A stretch of 64,000 nt of DNA, from the NCBI GenBank assembly GCA_018000455.1, contig JAGNJW010000001.1, positions 186,001 through 250,000 of the forward strand, given 5' to 3'. The position numbers and the translations under genes were made by a program. Origin of the DNA: Acidobacteriota bacterium (GTDB taxonomy: Bacteria > Acidobacteriota > Vicinamibacteria > Vicinamibacterales > UBA2999). Positions 10,290 to 19,007 of this stretch are shown piece by piece. The first letter of the stretch is position 1. Every line of letters begins with the position of its first letter. Under the pieces are notes generated by a model that was given only the letters and a program-made list of their open reading frames with translations, was not told the DNA's origin and searched no databases.

Positions 10290-11018
10290 TCAGTACAGCT
10301 GCGAGCAGTAGGTCCACATCTGGTGGTGCCAGAACGGCCAGTCGTGGCCGCCCTTGTCACCCCAGTCGTCGAGCGAGTGCGGGACACCCTTGCTGCGCAG
10401 GACATTGGCGAAGTGGTAGGACGGGCCCTTGTCCTCGAACGGGCCGTGCCCGGTCACGATGCGGATGTCGCACGTCGCCAAGTGGCCGTAGGTCCAGGGG
10501 TCGGACAGATTGGGCACGTAGTCGATCGGGTTGTTGTAGTAGAAGTTGTCGTCGTAGAGCCCGTCCATCGACCGCTTCATGTCGTAGACGCCGGAGAGCG
10601 CGAAGCAGCGCTTCACGGCGTCGGGGTGTTTCAGGATGGTGTTGGCGGCGTGGTAGGCGCCAAGCGACGCGCCCATCACGCCGACGGGCGGCAACCCGTT
10701 GCAATGGTGATGGATGAAGGGGATCACCTCCTGCCGCACGTAGGCGTCGTAGCAGCGCAGCACCCAGCTGCGATGGAACGGGTGGGCCTGCTTGTTGAAG
10801 AGCCCCTCCGCCGTCACCGAGCGGATGCAGAAGACCTTGATCCGGCCTGCTTCGATGAGCGGGCCAAGCGTCCGGATCATGCCCTGCCCTTCCTGCTCCC
10901 ATTCGTCGCCGAGGCTCGTGGGGAAGAACAGGAGCGGCGCGCCGAAGTGGCCGTAGACGGCGACCCCCATGTCCCAGCCCAGATTCGGTGAATGCCAGTG
11001 ATGGTGCTCGCGCTGCAT
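10290..11018 (-). CDS. Esterase-D-like alpha/beta hydrolase
   Basis: A 242-aa cytosolic protein of the putative-esterase family. The nucleophile elbow GASLG puts the catalytic Ser at S118. A late His in DKGGHDWPFW is the probable triad His, and the Asp lies in the last third. The opening HSPNLGWDMGVAVYGHFG and the phrase LLFFPTSLGDEWEQEG are characteristic of a conserved bacterial subfamily whose substrate is not known. ATG 11018 was chosen because homologous sequence begins there; a much longer open frame continues upstream but is antisense to the next gene and is not coding. It is divergent from the BNR protein, with about 90 bp shared. Confidence 0.88.
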   Translation of the reverse strand: MQREHHHWHSPNLGWDMGVAVYGHFGAPLLFFPTSLGDEWEQEGQGMIRTLGPLIEAGRIKVFCIRSVTAEGLFNKQAHPFHRSWVLRCYDAYVRQEVIPFIHHHCNGLPPVGVMGASLGAYHAANTILKHPDAVKRCFALSGVYDMKRSMDGLYDDNFYYNNPIDYVPNLSDPWTYGHLATCDIRIVTGHGPFEDKGPSYHFANVLRSKGVPHSLDDWGDKGGHDWPFWHHQMWTYCSQLY

Positions 11019-11111
11019 GGTGGGAATTATGACCGAGATGCAGCCGAGGGCGACCCGGCGCACTGGCGAATCCCGCGTGATATCGTGGCCCCAACTTCTG
11101 GAGTGCATGCC

Positions 11112-14100
11112 ATGACCCGGTCTCGACTTGTCCTTGCCGCCGTTCTCCTTCTTACCGCCGTGCAGGTTCCTCAGGTCGCGCTGACCGCGGCCGCGCAGTC
11201 CGGCACCTCGGTCGATCCGTCGTACCTCGATCTGCTGCGCTGGCGCTCGGTCGGCCCGTCGCGTGGCGGGCGCGTGGTAGCGGTGAGCGGCGATCCGGTC
11301 AACAAGTTCACCTTCTATCAGGGCACGACCGGAGGCGGGGTCTGGAAGACCGAGGACGGCGGGCTCAATTGGGCCAACGTGTCCGATGGCTTCTTCAGAG
11401 CCGGGTCGGTCGGCGCCATCGCTGTCGCGCCGTCGAACCCGAACGTCGTCTATGTCGGGATGGGCGAGGGCTGCATCCGCGGCAACGCCTCCTACGGCGA
11501 CGGCATCTACAAGTCGATCGACGCCGGCAAGACCTGGACGCACATGGGCCTTGAAGCCACCAAGCAGACGGGACGCCTGGCCGTGCATCCCACCAATCCC
11601 GACATCGCCTGGGTGGCCGCCCTCGGCGACCCGTGGGGGCCGAGTCCCGATCGTGGCGTCTACAAGACGGGCGACGGCGGGCGCAGCTGGCAGAAGGTCC
11701 TCTTCAAGGACGAGAACGCCGGCGCTATCGACCTGGTGTTGGATCCCGGCAACCCGAACGTAATGTACGCCTCCACGCTGGAACTGCGGCGCTATCCGTG
11801 GGGCTTCAGGAGCGCCGGTCCCGGCACCGCCCTTTACAAGTCCACCGACGGCGGTGACACGTGGACCGACATCAGCGACATGCCTGGGCTGCCGAAGGGC
11901 GACAAGGGCCGCATCGGCATCGCACTGGCGCCCTCGCAGCCCGACCGCGTGTGGGCGATCATCGACGCCGCAGGCGAAGCCCAAGGTATCTACCGCACAG
12001 ACGACGGCGGCGCGACGTGGACCCACCTGACCGACAACGCCGACCTCACGCAGCGCCCGTGGTACTACCACCACATCTTCGCCGACCCCCAGAACGCCGA
12101 GGTGCTGTGGGCGCTCAACGTCAATCTGTGGAAGTCGACCGACGGCGGCACCACCTACACGGAAGTCGACGTGCCGCACGGCGACAACCACGCCCTGTGG
12201 ATCGATCCCCAGGATTCACAGCGCATGGTCGAGGGCAACGACGGCGGCGCCACCGTCACCTTCAACGGCGGCAAGTCGTGGTCCACGATCCTCAATCAGC
12301 CCACCGCCCAGCTCTATCACGTGGCCGCCGACAACCAGGAGCCGTACCATCTCTACGCGTCGCAGCAGGACAACACCACCATCTCGGTGCCGAGCCGCTC
12401 CGACCATGGCCGCATCACCATCGAGGAATGGGAGACGGTGGGCGGCGGTGAGGACGGTTACGTCGCACCGCATCCCACCGACTCCGACATCGTCTACGCC
12501 GCCGATCACCACTGGCTCTACCGCTACGACCGGCGCACCAAGCAGGTGCGCGACATCTCGCCGAACCCCGAGACGCACTACGGCTGGGGCGCAGCCGATA
12601 TCAACTTCCGTTTCTGGTGGACCTACCCGGTGATGGTGTCGCCGCACGATCCGAAGACGCTGTACGTCACCTCCCAGATGGTGCACCGGACCCGCAACGA
12701 GGGCCAGAGCTGGGAGGTGGTCAGCCCCGACCTCACGCGCGCCGATCCCAAGACGCTCGAGAAGACGCCGTCATACCTCAACCCGTCGCCGGGCGAGTTC
12801 TGGGGACCGATCACGCGCGAGGCCTACGGCCCGGAGTGGTACGCGACGATCTTCGCGTTTGCCGAGTCGCCGAAGCAGGCCGGCGTGCTGTGGGCAGGAT
12901 CGGACGACGGCTACGTCCACCTGTCGCGCGACAACGGCACCTCGTGGATCAAGGTGTCGCCGCCCGATCTGCCGGAGTTCGCCCTCGTCAGCATCATCGA
13001 CCCGTCGCCGCACGACGCCGGCACCGCCTACGTGGCGGCCACCCGCTACAAGCTGCAGGACAACGCGCCCTATCTGTACAAGACGGCGGACTACGGGAAG
13101 ACGTGGACGAAGATCGTCGATGGCATTCCGGCCGATGACTTCACGCGGGTCATTCGCGAGGATCCAGACCGCAAGGGATTGCTCTACGCCGGCACCGAGA
13201 CCGGCGTCTACGTCTCGTTCGACGACGGCGGACATTGGCAGTCGATGCGGCTCAACCTGCCGGTGGTGCCCGTGCACGACCTGGTGGTCAAGAACGGCGA
13301 CCTGCTCGCCGCCACCCACGGCCGCTCGTTCTGGATTCTCGACAACGTCGCCCTCCTGAGCCAGTTGACGCCGGCCGCCCTGACCGACACCGTGCGGTTG
13401 TTCGACCCGCGGACCACGGTGCGCTACGGCCGGGGCGCGTCGCTGGCTGGCACCGCCGCCACCGCCCCCAACATCGACGGCGCCAATCCGCCGACGGGCG
13501 TCGTGGTGCCCTTCTATTTCAAGACGGCGCCGACGGCGCCGGTCACGCTGACCATCTCGAAAGACGGGACCGGCCCTGGCGCGGGCGTGGTACGCACCGT
13601 CACCTTCGACCCGCCGGGCGTCGCCCCCGGCGGCCCGCGCCGTCCGATCGCGCGCGCCGGCGCCAATACCTACGTGTGGGACATGCGCTATCCGGCCTCG
13701 ACGGTGCTGCCCGACGCGGTGTTCCAGGGACGCGCCGTGGGGCCAGTGGCGCCGCCTGGCGCTTACACGCTCGAACTGTCGGTCAACGGCGCGACCACCA
13801 GCACCACGGCGACGATCGTCAAGGATCCGCGCGTCACCTACACTGACGCCGACCTGGAGACCCAGTTCGCGTTCCTCATCGACGTGCGCGACAAGCTCAC
13901 CGAGACGATGACGGTCGTCTCGCGCGTGCGCGACACGCGCCGCGAGGCCGAGGACCTGGTGAAGAAGGCGAAGGAGACCAGGCGCGGCCGCACGCCGGAG
14001 TCCCAGGCGCTGCTCGACAAGGCGATGACCGACCTGAACAACCGCCTCTACACGATCGAAGAGCGGCTGGTGCAGTATCGCGCCAGGGCGAATCAGGACC

Positions 14101-14306
14101 TCATCGCCAATCCGACGGGCATCGACAGCAAGCTGGCCCGGCTCCTCGGATTCGCTTCAATGGGTGACGGACCACCCACCGACGGCGCCAAGGATCTGCT
14201 GAAGCGGCTCACCGAGGGGATCGCCGAGCGCACCACGGCGCTCGACGTGGTGGGCAAGCAGGAACTGGCGACGCTCAAGCGCCTGGCCACGACGCTCTCG
14301 AAGTAG
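11112..14306 (+). CDS. Secreted BNR/Asp-box (VPS10/sortilin-like) repeat protein, 1064 aa
   Basis: An N-terminal signal peptide of about 28 residues is followed by a double beta-propeller built from Asp-box repeats. Many S/T-x-D-x-G-x-T/S-W motifs are visible, for example STDGGDTWTDIS, TDDGGATWTHL, SRDNGTSWIKV and TADYGKTWTKI. The region after about residue 800 (GVVVPFYFKTAPTAPVTLT onward) is a beta-sandwich, and the last 150 residues are helical and charged (RDTRREAEDLVKKAKETR), possibly coiled coil. Proteins of this length and order are abundant in Acidobacteriota and Gemmatimonadota and are annotated as VPS10-domain or glycosyl hydrolase proteins. Catalytic function is not established. Start ATG 11112 precedes the hydrophobic signal sequence directly. 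Confidence 0.9.
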   Translation: MTRSRLVLAAVLLLTAVQVPQVALTAAAQSGTSVDPSYLDLLRWRSVGPSRGGRVVAVSGDPVNKFTFYQGTTGGGVWKTEDGGLNWANVSDGFFRAGSVGAIAVAPSNPNVVYVGMGEGCIRGNASYGDGIYKSIDAGKTWTHMGLEATKQTGRLAVHPTNPDIAWVAALGDPWGPSPDRGVYKTGDGGRSWQKVLFKDENAGAIDLVLDPGNPNVMYASTLELRRYPWGFRSAGPGTALYKSTDGGDTWTDISDMPGLPKGDKGRIGIALAPSQPDRVWAIIDAAGEAQGIYRTDDGGATWTHLTDNADLTQRPWYYHHIFADPQNAEVLWALNVNLWKSTDGGTTYTEVDVPHGDNHALWIDPQDSQRMVEGNDGGATVTFNGGKSWSTILNQPTAQLYHVAADNQEPYHLYASQQDNTTISVPSRSDHGRITIEEWETVGGGEDGYVAPHPTDSDIVYAADHHWLYRYDRRTKQVRDISPNPETHYGWGAADINFRFWWTYPVMVSPHDPKTLYVTSQMVHRTRNEGQSWEVVSPDLTRADPKTLEKTPSYLNPSPGEFWGPITREAYGPEWYATIFAFAESPKQAGVLWAGSDDGYVHLSRDNGTSWIKVSPPDLPEFALVSIIDPSPHDAGTAYVAATRYKLQDNAPYLYKTADYGKTWTKIVDGIPADDFTRVIREDPDRKGLLYAGTETGVYVSFDDGGHWQSMRLNLPVVPVHDLVVKNGDLLAATHGRSFWILDNVALLSQLTPAALTDTVRLFDPRTTVRYGRGASLAGTAATAPNIDGANPPTGVVVPFYFKTAPTAPVTLTISKDGTGPGAGVVRTVTFDPPGVAPGGPRRPIARAGANTYVWDMRYPASTVLPDAVFQGRAVGPVAPPGAYTLELSVNGATTSTTATIVKDPRVTYTDADLETQFAFLIDVRDKLTETMTVVSRVRDTRREAEDLVKKAKETRRGRTPESQALLDKAMTDLNNRLYTIEERLVQYRARANQDLIANPTGIDSKLARLLGFASMGDGPPTDGAKDLLKRLTEGIAERTTALDVVGKQELATLKRLATTLSK

Positions 14307-14567
14307 GGTCTCGCTCGGGGGTTCGGATGCCCGATAGTGACGCATTGGAGTCATGCGCCATGAACACTTCGCCCCTGCCCCAGCACCGATCATCCTCTCG
14401 ATACGATTCGTGCCGACGACACGACCGACGAGCTCGCGGTTCATCGCGATTGAGGGGCGTGCCCCCCAAATCGAGCCTCGCCTGCCAAGATCCCGACGCC
14501 ACACTCGCGTTCCCCAGTGCAGGTCGACATAATCCGCCCGGCGACGAGTTCTCCAACGGAGGCTGCA

Positions 14568-15016
14568 TGTCACTATCCACGGCTCGAGTCACAATCGCGA
14601 TCGCGTTGTTGGCACTTCCCGCCGCCGTGCACACTGTCGGGCGCAGTTGCTCGGCAGGTTCAGATGGCAGACGCAGCCCTACTGCAACGTGCTCACGCTG
14701 TTCGTGGTAAAGCAGGGTGCCGGCTACAGCCTGGCCGGGGCCGACGACATGGGCGGCGGAGGCGCCACGCGGCGGGGGCGGCTGTCGTCCACGGCCCGGG
14801 GTTCAACATGCCCAATCCCTTGCTCGTGGAAAGGACGAGGACCAATCCCGGGGAGTCGTTCATGACGCCGAAGGCCGGCCGCTTGACGATCATGAAGTTC
14901 GTCAGCTCCATGCCTCCTGTAGCGCCGGCGTGGCGAATTACCTGTTCCTCGTGCTTGACGGTGAGCCCATCCGCGGGAGCGCGGTTCACAACCCCGTGGC
15001 CGAGCACCCCGGCTGA
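14568..15016 (+). pseudogene. Decayed gene for a small secreted protein, at least two frameshifts
   Basis: A Shine-Dalgarno-like GGAGG precedes ATG 14568, and the first frame encodes a clear signal peptide (MSLSTARVTIAIALLALP) but stops after 47 codons. The continuation lies in the next frame, where FRWQTQPYCNVLTLFVVKQG then AGYSLAGADDMGGGG can be read. Further on, AAVVHGPGFNMPN is in the third frame. From memory these pieces follow the order of a secreted family containing FRWQ.QPYCN....V..QGG.YTLDG.DDQCG...AAV.G.AF.NPNG, common in Acidobacteriota and of unknown function. The last part before TGA 15014-15016 is not recognisable. The gene cannot produce a full product as it stands; sequencing indels are the alternative explanation. 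Confidence 0.5.
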
Positions 15017-15018
15017 CC

Positions 15019-15303
15019 CTACTGGGTTTCCAGTTCGATGCCACCGACCCAACCGGCCGCAAGGTTGAAGAGGCTGGCGCCGACGAGCGACGCCACGAAT
15101 CCCATGCACCCATAGAGCAAGGGCAGGAGGATGACGGCTGCGGCGCCGAAGATCATCCCCATCATTCCCGTGTCCGATCCGCCCATCGCCCCGCCGACCA
15201 CCGACACCGCCGAGGCGATGCCACCGACAATCAGGCCGATCAGCGCGTAGAGCGCCCCGCTGATCTTCGCCACCGACATCGGTCCAATTCGCTTGACGAT
15301 CAT
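15019..15303 (-). CDS. Small membrane protein, 94 aa
   Basis: A short hydrophobic protein with two to three predicted membrane segments: about residues 16-40 (LYALIGLIVGGIASAVSVV), 48-70 and possibly 70-85. The N-terminus MIVKRIGPMSVAKISGALYA matches a family of small conserved inner-membrane proteins of unknown function, in which the motif K-R-(I/V)-G-x-x-S-x-A-K-x-S/G is constant. The start is well supported: on the minus strand AAAGGAGA (15309-15316) sits five bases before ATG 15303. No operon partner is evident; the convergent neighbour is the decayed gene ending two bases away. Confidence 0.8.
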   Translation of the reverse strand: MIVKRIGPMSVAKISGALYALIGLIVGGIASAVSVVGGAMGGSDTGMMGMIFGAAAVILLPLLYGCMGFVASLVGASLFNLAAGWVGGIELETQ

Positions 15304-15399
15304 GGGGCTCTCCTTTGGCAGGGTGCGCGGAATGCGAACCGGGCCGAGATGCTACTGCAAGATTCCCTTCCGGGCCAACGGTGATCCGACGCCAGGTGT

Positions 15400-17112
15400 T
15401 CAGTCGTGACCGGCCGGCACTTCGAAGTCGTACTGCCACTGCCGATGGCTCTCGGCCGAGAAGCACACGCCGAAACCGTCCACGACCGTGCACGACGGCA
15501 CGTGTGGTGCGCCGGGGGGCACGAGCGTGGGCAGCAGATCCGGCCGCACCACGTAGAGCGTCCCGGGCGTGGCGAGACCGTCGCGGATCTCCTGCTGCAG
15601 CTCTGCGCAATACGCCGCCGCGCGCCGCGCATCGTGACGCGAGGCGCCGCCGGCGTTCACAGCCAGGCCGTAGCGTCCGGCCACCAGCGCGAAGGCACGA
15701 TAGTCGATGGCGCCGTCGCGATCGCAGAGGTTCGATGGAACGAGGACGATGCGCTCGTAGTGGGGCGGGACGACGCTCCAGAACCGGCTCGCCAGTGGAT
15801 TCCGCAACCCATAGTCGCCGGCGCTGTGCACGTCGCGTGACATGCCGGCGACGTCGGCGGCCTGCACGGCCACGGCAAGGCCCAGGAGCGCCAGCGCCGT
15901 GCGCGGCGTGAAGCGGGTGGCCGCGAACGCGATAGCGGCGACGATCGCGTAGTGGAGCGCCCAGATCATCCGTCCGTTGCTGCGGAACGCGACGAGTGGC
16001 CCCCACCACCGGCTGTCGTAGGTCGCGAGCGTATATGGTCCAGCGGTGACCACCGGGCCGACGGCCATTGCGGCCATGAAAAGCAGCCCGGCCACGAGCG
16101 GCAGGTGCGGCCGAATCGCGATCCACCAGGCAGCCGGGCGCGGCGACGCGAGGCCCGATCCGACGACGATGGCGCCGAGCAACAGGGTTCCCGCGCCCAG
16201 GTACGAGTAGCCTTCGTACTGCAACGGGCTGGCGTAGCGAATGAGGCCGGGCGCCAGCAGGCTCCGGCTCTCGGCGGGCATGATGAAGGTGAGCAGGTTG
16301 GCGGAATAGGCGCCGAATCCGCCGATGGTCAGTCCGTCGCCCGGCACCATCAGGCTGCCCGATTGCCAGAGCGCCACCCACACCGCAGCGAGCGCGAGCG
16401 AGCCGTGCAGGGCGATCGTGAGCACCTGCCGCGGCGCGGCCAAGACCTGGCGAAGGCTGATGGCGCCTCTCATCGTGAGCACCATCGGTAGTAGGTAGGG
16501 CTGCACCGCGGCGGTCACCGCCGCCAGCCCTGCCCACGCGATGGCGCGTCGCAGCGATACCTGATGGGCATCAGCTTTCAAGGCGAGCCACAAGCCTGCC
16601 AGCAGCAGCCAATGCGCCGTGAGAGCCGGGTGGCCGAACCGAAGGATGAGCGGAGGGCTGAGCACGAAGAGCAGCGCGCCGAGCCACTGCAGCACCGGCC
16701 GCGGCGTGGCCAGCTGCATCAGCAGCGCGCCGAACACCCCTTGCAGCGCGGCCGACAGCACCAGCCACATCCCGATGAACTGAAACACCGCCGGCAGCAG
16801 CGGGTCGAGCAGCTTGAAGAACACCGAGGCGATCGGAATCGAATCGGTCAGCCCCACCGAGCCGCCCATGGGCCACATCAGATGCGGCGTCGCGCCAAGC
16901 GGCAGCGTCCAGGGGCCGGTGCGGAAGAGATGCCAGCCGAAGAAGTGCACGCTGAAGTCGCCGCGCATCAGCCACTCGACGTTCAGCGGGTAGACCAGCG
17001 CGGGCCCGAGCGCGGCCGTCATCATCACCGCCCCGCAGACCCCGGCGATCGCCGGCACGAGCGGGTCGTGCCGGCCGGGCGGGCTCACGCGCACTGCGTC
17101 AGGGCTCGTCAT
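15400..17112 (-). CDS. DUF6311 multi-pass membrane protein, 570 aa
   Basis: An integral membrane protein with about 11-12 hydrophobic segments and a C-terminal extracytoplasmic domain from about residue 430. The N-terminal loop after TM1, HFFGWHLFRTGPWTLPLG followed by a Trp/Pro-rich block with SVGLTDSIPIASVFFKLL, is the signature region of DUF6311, a family with the architecture of polytopic GT-C-like glycosyltransferases. Acidic residues in the first large loop would be the place to look for catalysis, but no enzymatic activity is established. Its start codon lies 12 bases beyond the end of a broken peptidase gene on the same strand, so it may be transcribed from that gene's old promoter. 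Confidence 0.85.
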   Translation of the reverse strand: MTSPDAVRVSPPGRHDPLVPAIAGVCGAVMMTAALGPALVYPLNVEWLMRGDFSVHFFGWHLFRTGPWTLPLGATPHLMWPMGGSVGLTDSIPIASVFFKLLDPLLPAVFQFIGMWLVLSAALQGVFGALLMQLATPRPVLQWLGALLFVLSPPLILRFGHPALTAHWLLLAGLWLALKADAHQVSLRRAIAWAGLAAVTAAVQPYLLPMVLTMRGAISLRQVLAAPRQVLTIALHGSLALAAVWVALWQSGSLMVPGDGLTIGGFGAYSANLLTFIMPAESRSLLAPGLIRYASPLQYEGYSYLGAGTLLLGAIVVGSGLASPRPAAWWIAIRPHLPLVAGLLFMAAMAVGPVVTAGPYTLATYDSRWWGPLVAFRSNGRMIWALHYAIVAAIAFAATRFTPRTALALLGLAVAVQAADVAGMSRDVHSAGDYGLRNPLASRFWSVVPPHYERIVLVPSNLCDRDGAIDYRAFALVAGRYGLAVNAGGASRHDARRAAAYCAELQQEIRDGLATPGTLYVVRPDLLPTLVPPGAPHVPSCTVVDGFGVCFSAESHRQWQYDFEVPAGHD

Positions 17113-17124
17113 CCACGGCGGGCG

Positions 17125-17620
17125 CTATTGCCGGATCGTCGTCGTGCCGTGCCGCTCGTTGTTGAAGCGAATCATCGCCCAGGGCAGGTTCTCGAAGTTG
17201 TAGTACCAGGTCGGACCGTCGCGACCCGGGCGCTTCCTCCACGTGCGTGACCTGCGAGACGGCGCCCTCGGCATCCATGTAGCACACGAAGGTCTGCGAG
17301 CCCTTGGGCGTGCCGTCCGCCGTGGACGCGACGCGGTCGCCACTGCGTGACCAGCGCGCGTTGCCGCCGCGCGCGAGGAAACGGTGCTTCGAGCGATCGG
17401 CGTTCATGATCCACAGCGACGAGTCGCGCTTGTCGTTCAGCTTGTCGAAGCCCTGCCGCGTGTAGACGATCTGCGAGCCGTCAGGCGACGCTTGCGGGTC
17501 GGCGACTGTTTCGTACTCCCAGTAGAGGTCGAGCGTCAGCCGGTCGGCCGCGGGTGCCTGGCCCAGGAGAACGGCGGGAGCCATGGCGAGAACGAACGCC
17601 GCGATTGCGCCACGGAGCAT
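17125..17620 (-). pseudogene. Truncated S9-type peptidase fragment
   Basis: The 5' end encodes a signal peptide (MLRGAIAAFVLAMAPAVLLG) and about 100 residues of a TolB/WD40-like propeller as found at the N-terminus of S9 (prolyl oligopeptidase/acylaminoacyl-peptidase) enzymes: DPQASPDGSQIVYTRQ, SSLWIMNADRSKHRFLARGG, ARWSRSGDRVAS. After THVEEAPGSR, near 17225, the sensible frame changes and only WYYNFENLPWAMIRFNNERH followed by seven residues is read before the stop at 17125-17127. The latter is unlike an S9 C-terminus and I do not recognise it. The whole catalytic alpha/beta-hydrolase domain (roughly 500 residues) is missing. This is most simply a deletion that joined the 5' part of a peptidase gene to the 3' end of another gene. 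Confidence 0.7.
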
Positions 17621-17666
17621 GGGAACCTCCTTCGGGAGCCGACGAGGGCCGCGCTGGTCGCGCGAC

Positions 17667-18644
17667 TCAGCGCTTCTCGCGTGCCTGCACGCCGCGCACG
17701 GCGCCGGCGATCATCCGATTGAGCGCGGCAATCGACAGTCCCCCTTCGTCGGTGGGTGGAATGGTCGCAAAGCCGATGGCCGAAGCTTTGGGATAGCGCT
17801 TGAAGATCTGCTCGAAGAGCGCCGCCAGCTCCTCGCTCGACGGTCCGCCTGGCACCTTGTTGCCATGGGCCATCACCTCCCGCGGGTTGAGCACGTCCAT
17901 GTCGATGTGCACGTAGATCTTGTCGGTGAGACGGTTCAGGCGGTCGAGCTGCGCCCATACGGCAGGCGTCATCTGCTGTAGATCCTCCACCGACACCTGT
18001 TCGATCTGGGAGTCGTCCAGCAGGCGCTGCTCGAGCGGGTCGGTGAGTCGCACGCCGCCCATCACGATGTGGCGGTCCGACAACGGCGGGTCGAGCTTGG
18101 CATCCCGCTGCAAGACCGGCAGCGCGCGCCCGGTGGCGATCGCCACCGGCATGCCGCCCATCGAGCCGCTGCGCGTGGTGTCCGGCGTATTGAAGTCCGG
18201 ATGCGCATCGAGCCACAGCATGCCAATCCTGATGGGCTCGCGCGTGGGCCCGGTCTTCTGCAGCCCCGAGACCATGCCTGGCATCGACGGACAGGTGGCA
18301 AACAAGCCCACCGTGAAGTAGCCGTCCTTCTCACTTTGGGCCACGAGGTCGGAATAGTGCCCGAGCGCCATGCCCAGCTTCTTCCACGTGCCGTATTCCG
18401 TCGCCTCATCGGCGGTGAGCGAAGATTGCGCCACGCGCACGGTCGCCCCAAGGTCGGCGAGCAGCTTCTGGACGCCGCCGTTGGCCATCGTGTCTGGCCC
18501 CTTCGACGTTCCGGTGGGAGAGTACGGCTGCAGGGCGAGCGTGACGCGCAGGGCGCCGTCGGCACCCGTGTACTTCTGCGCGAAGGCCGGCGCCGACGAC
18601 ACGACCGCGGTCGTCAGTAGAACAGTGAGCACTCGTATCGACAT
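17667..18644 (-). CDS. Secreted arginase/ureohydrolase-family protein, one metal ligand missing
   Basis: A 325-aa protein with an N-terminal signal peptide (MSIRVLTVLLTTAVVSSAPAFA), placing it in the periplasm or outside the cell, unusual for ureohydrolases. Two of the three Mn-site motifs are present: WLDAHPDFN (D146, H148, D150) and HIDMDVLNP (D248, D250), corresponding to DAHxD and SxDxDxxDP. Where arginases have GGDHS with the first metal-binding His, this protein reads TVGLFATCPSMPGMV (111-125), so that His is absent and a Cys (C118) lies nearby. Either the binuclear site is altered or the protein has a different activity. The gene is separate from the neighbouring broken peptidase, and the substrate is unknown. 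Confidence 0.82.
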   Translation of the reverse strand: MSIRVLTVLLTTAVVSSAPAFAQKYTGADGALRVTLALQPYSPTGTSKGPDTMANGGVQKLLADLGATVRVAQSSLTADEATEYGTWKKLGMALGHYSDLVAQSEKDGYFTVGLFATCPSMPGMVSGLQKTGPTREPIRIGMLWLDAHPDFNTPDTTRSGSMGGMPVAIATGRALPVLQRDAKLDPPLSDRHIVMGGVRLTDPLEQRLLDDSQIEQVSVEDLQQMTPAVWAQLDRLNRLTDKIYVHIDMDVLNPREVMAHGNKVPGGPSSEELAALFEQIFKRYPKASAIGFATIPPTDEGGLSIAALNRMIAGAVRGVQAREKR

Positions 18645-19007
18645 GGCTGGCTCCGAGACGGCGACCCGTCCGGGGTCGCCGGATGGATTCTAGACGTTCC
18701 CGGCTGCATCCGGCTGCGTGGTTCGACCAGTACCAAGACGGCACAGCGTGCCGAGACGGCACAAGTCACTGGCTCTCGACCGACCTAACGCCGGATTCAT
18801 TGAGACATTCGTGTTCGTCGCAAGCCAGGCAGGCGGAGAAATGCCTCGAGCCGGCTGATTCGATGTACCGCCCTGGCACAGGCCGAGGCTTCAATGCGGC
18901 GCCAAGCGTGCGCGGTGTCGACGGCTGAACCACTGTGTTCGCGTTGAGTTACGGACGGCCTGCCAGGTGGCGCGCCGACTGGCCTCGGCATTGCTGACAA
19001 GAGAGGC
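18645..19007. other. Divergent intergenic region, about 360 bp
   Basis: No credible gene. It must carry the promoters of the arginase-like gene (minus) and the subtilase gene (plus). The only structure noticed is the 9-bp inverted repeat at 18659-18681 described separately. No clear -35/-10 pair could be assigned by eye. Confidence 0.5.
18659..18681 (-). repeat. Perfect 9-bp inverted repeat in the arginase-like gene leader
   Basis: CGGCGACCC at 18659-18667 and GGGTCGCCG at 18673-18681 are exact inverted copies around a 5-nt loop. It lies 14 bases upstream of ATG 18644, just beyond the GGAG ribosome-binding site. It could form an RNA hairpin in the leader or be a protein-binding site. In GC-rich DNA such stems also arise by chance. 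Confidence 0.45.

Noticed and set aside
10290-12191. Long minus-strand open frame of 633 codons across the BNR protein's 5' part
   Set aside because: Only the last 242 codons have esterase similarity. The rest is antisense to the secreted BNR protein and reflects high GC content; the start was set at 11018.
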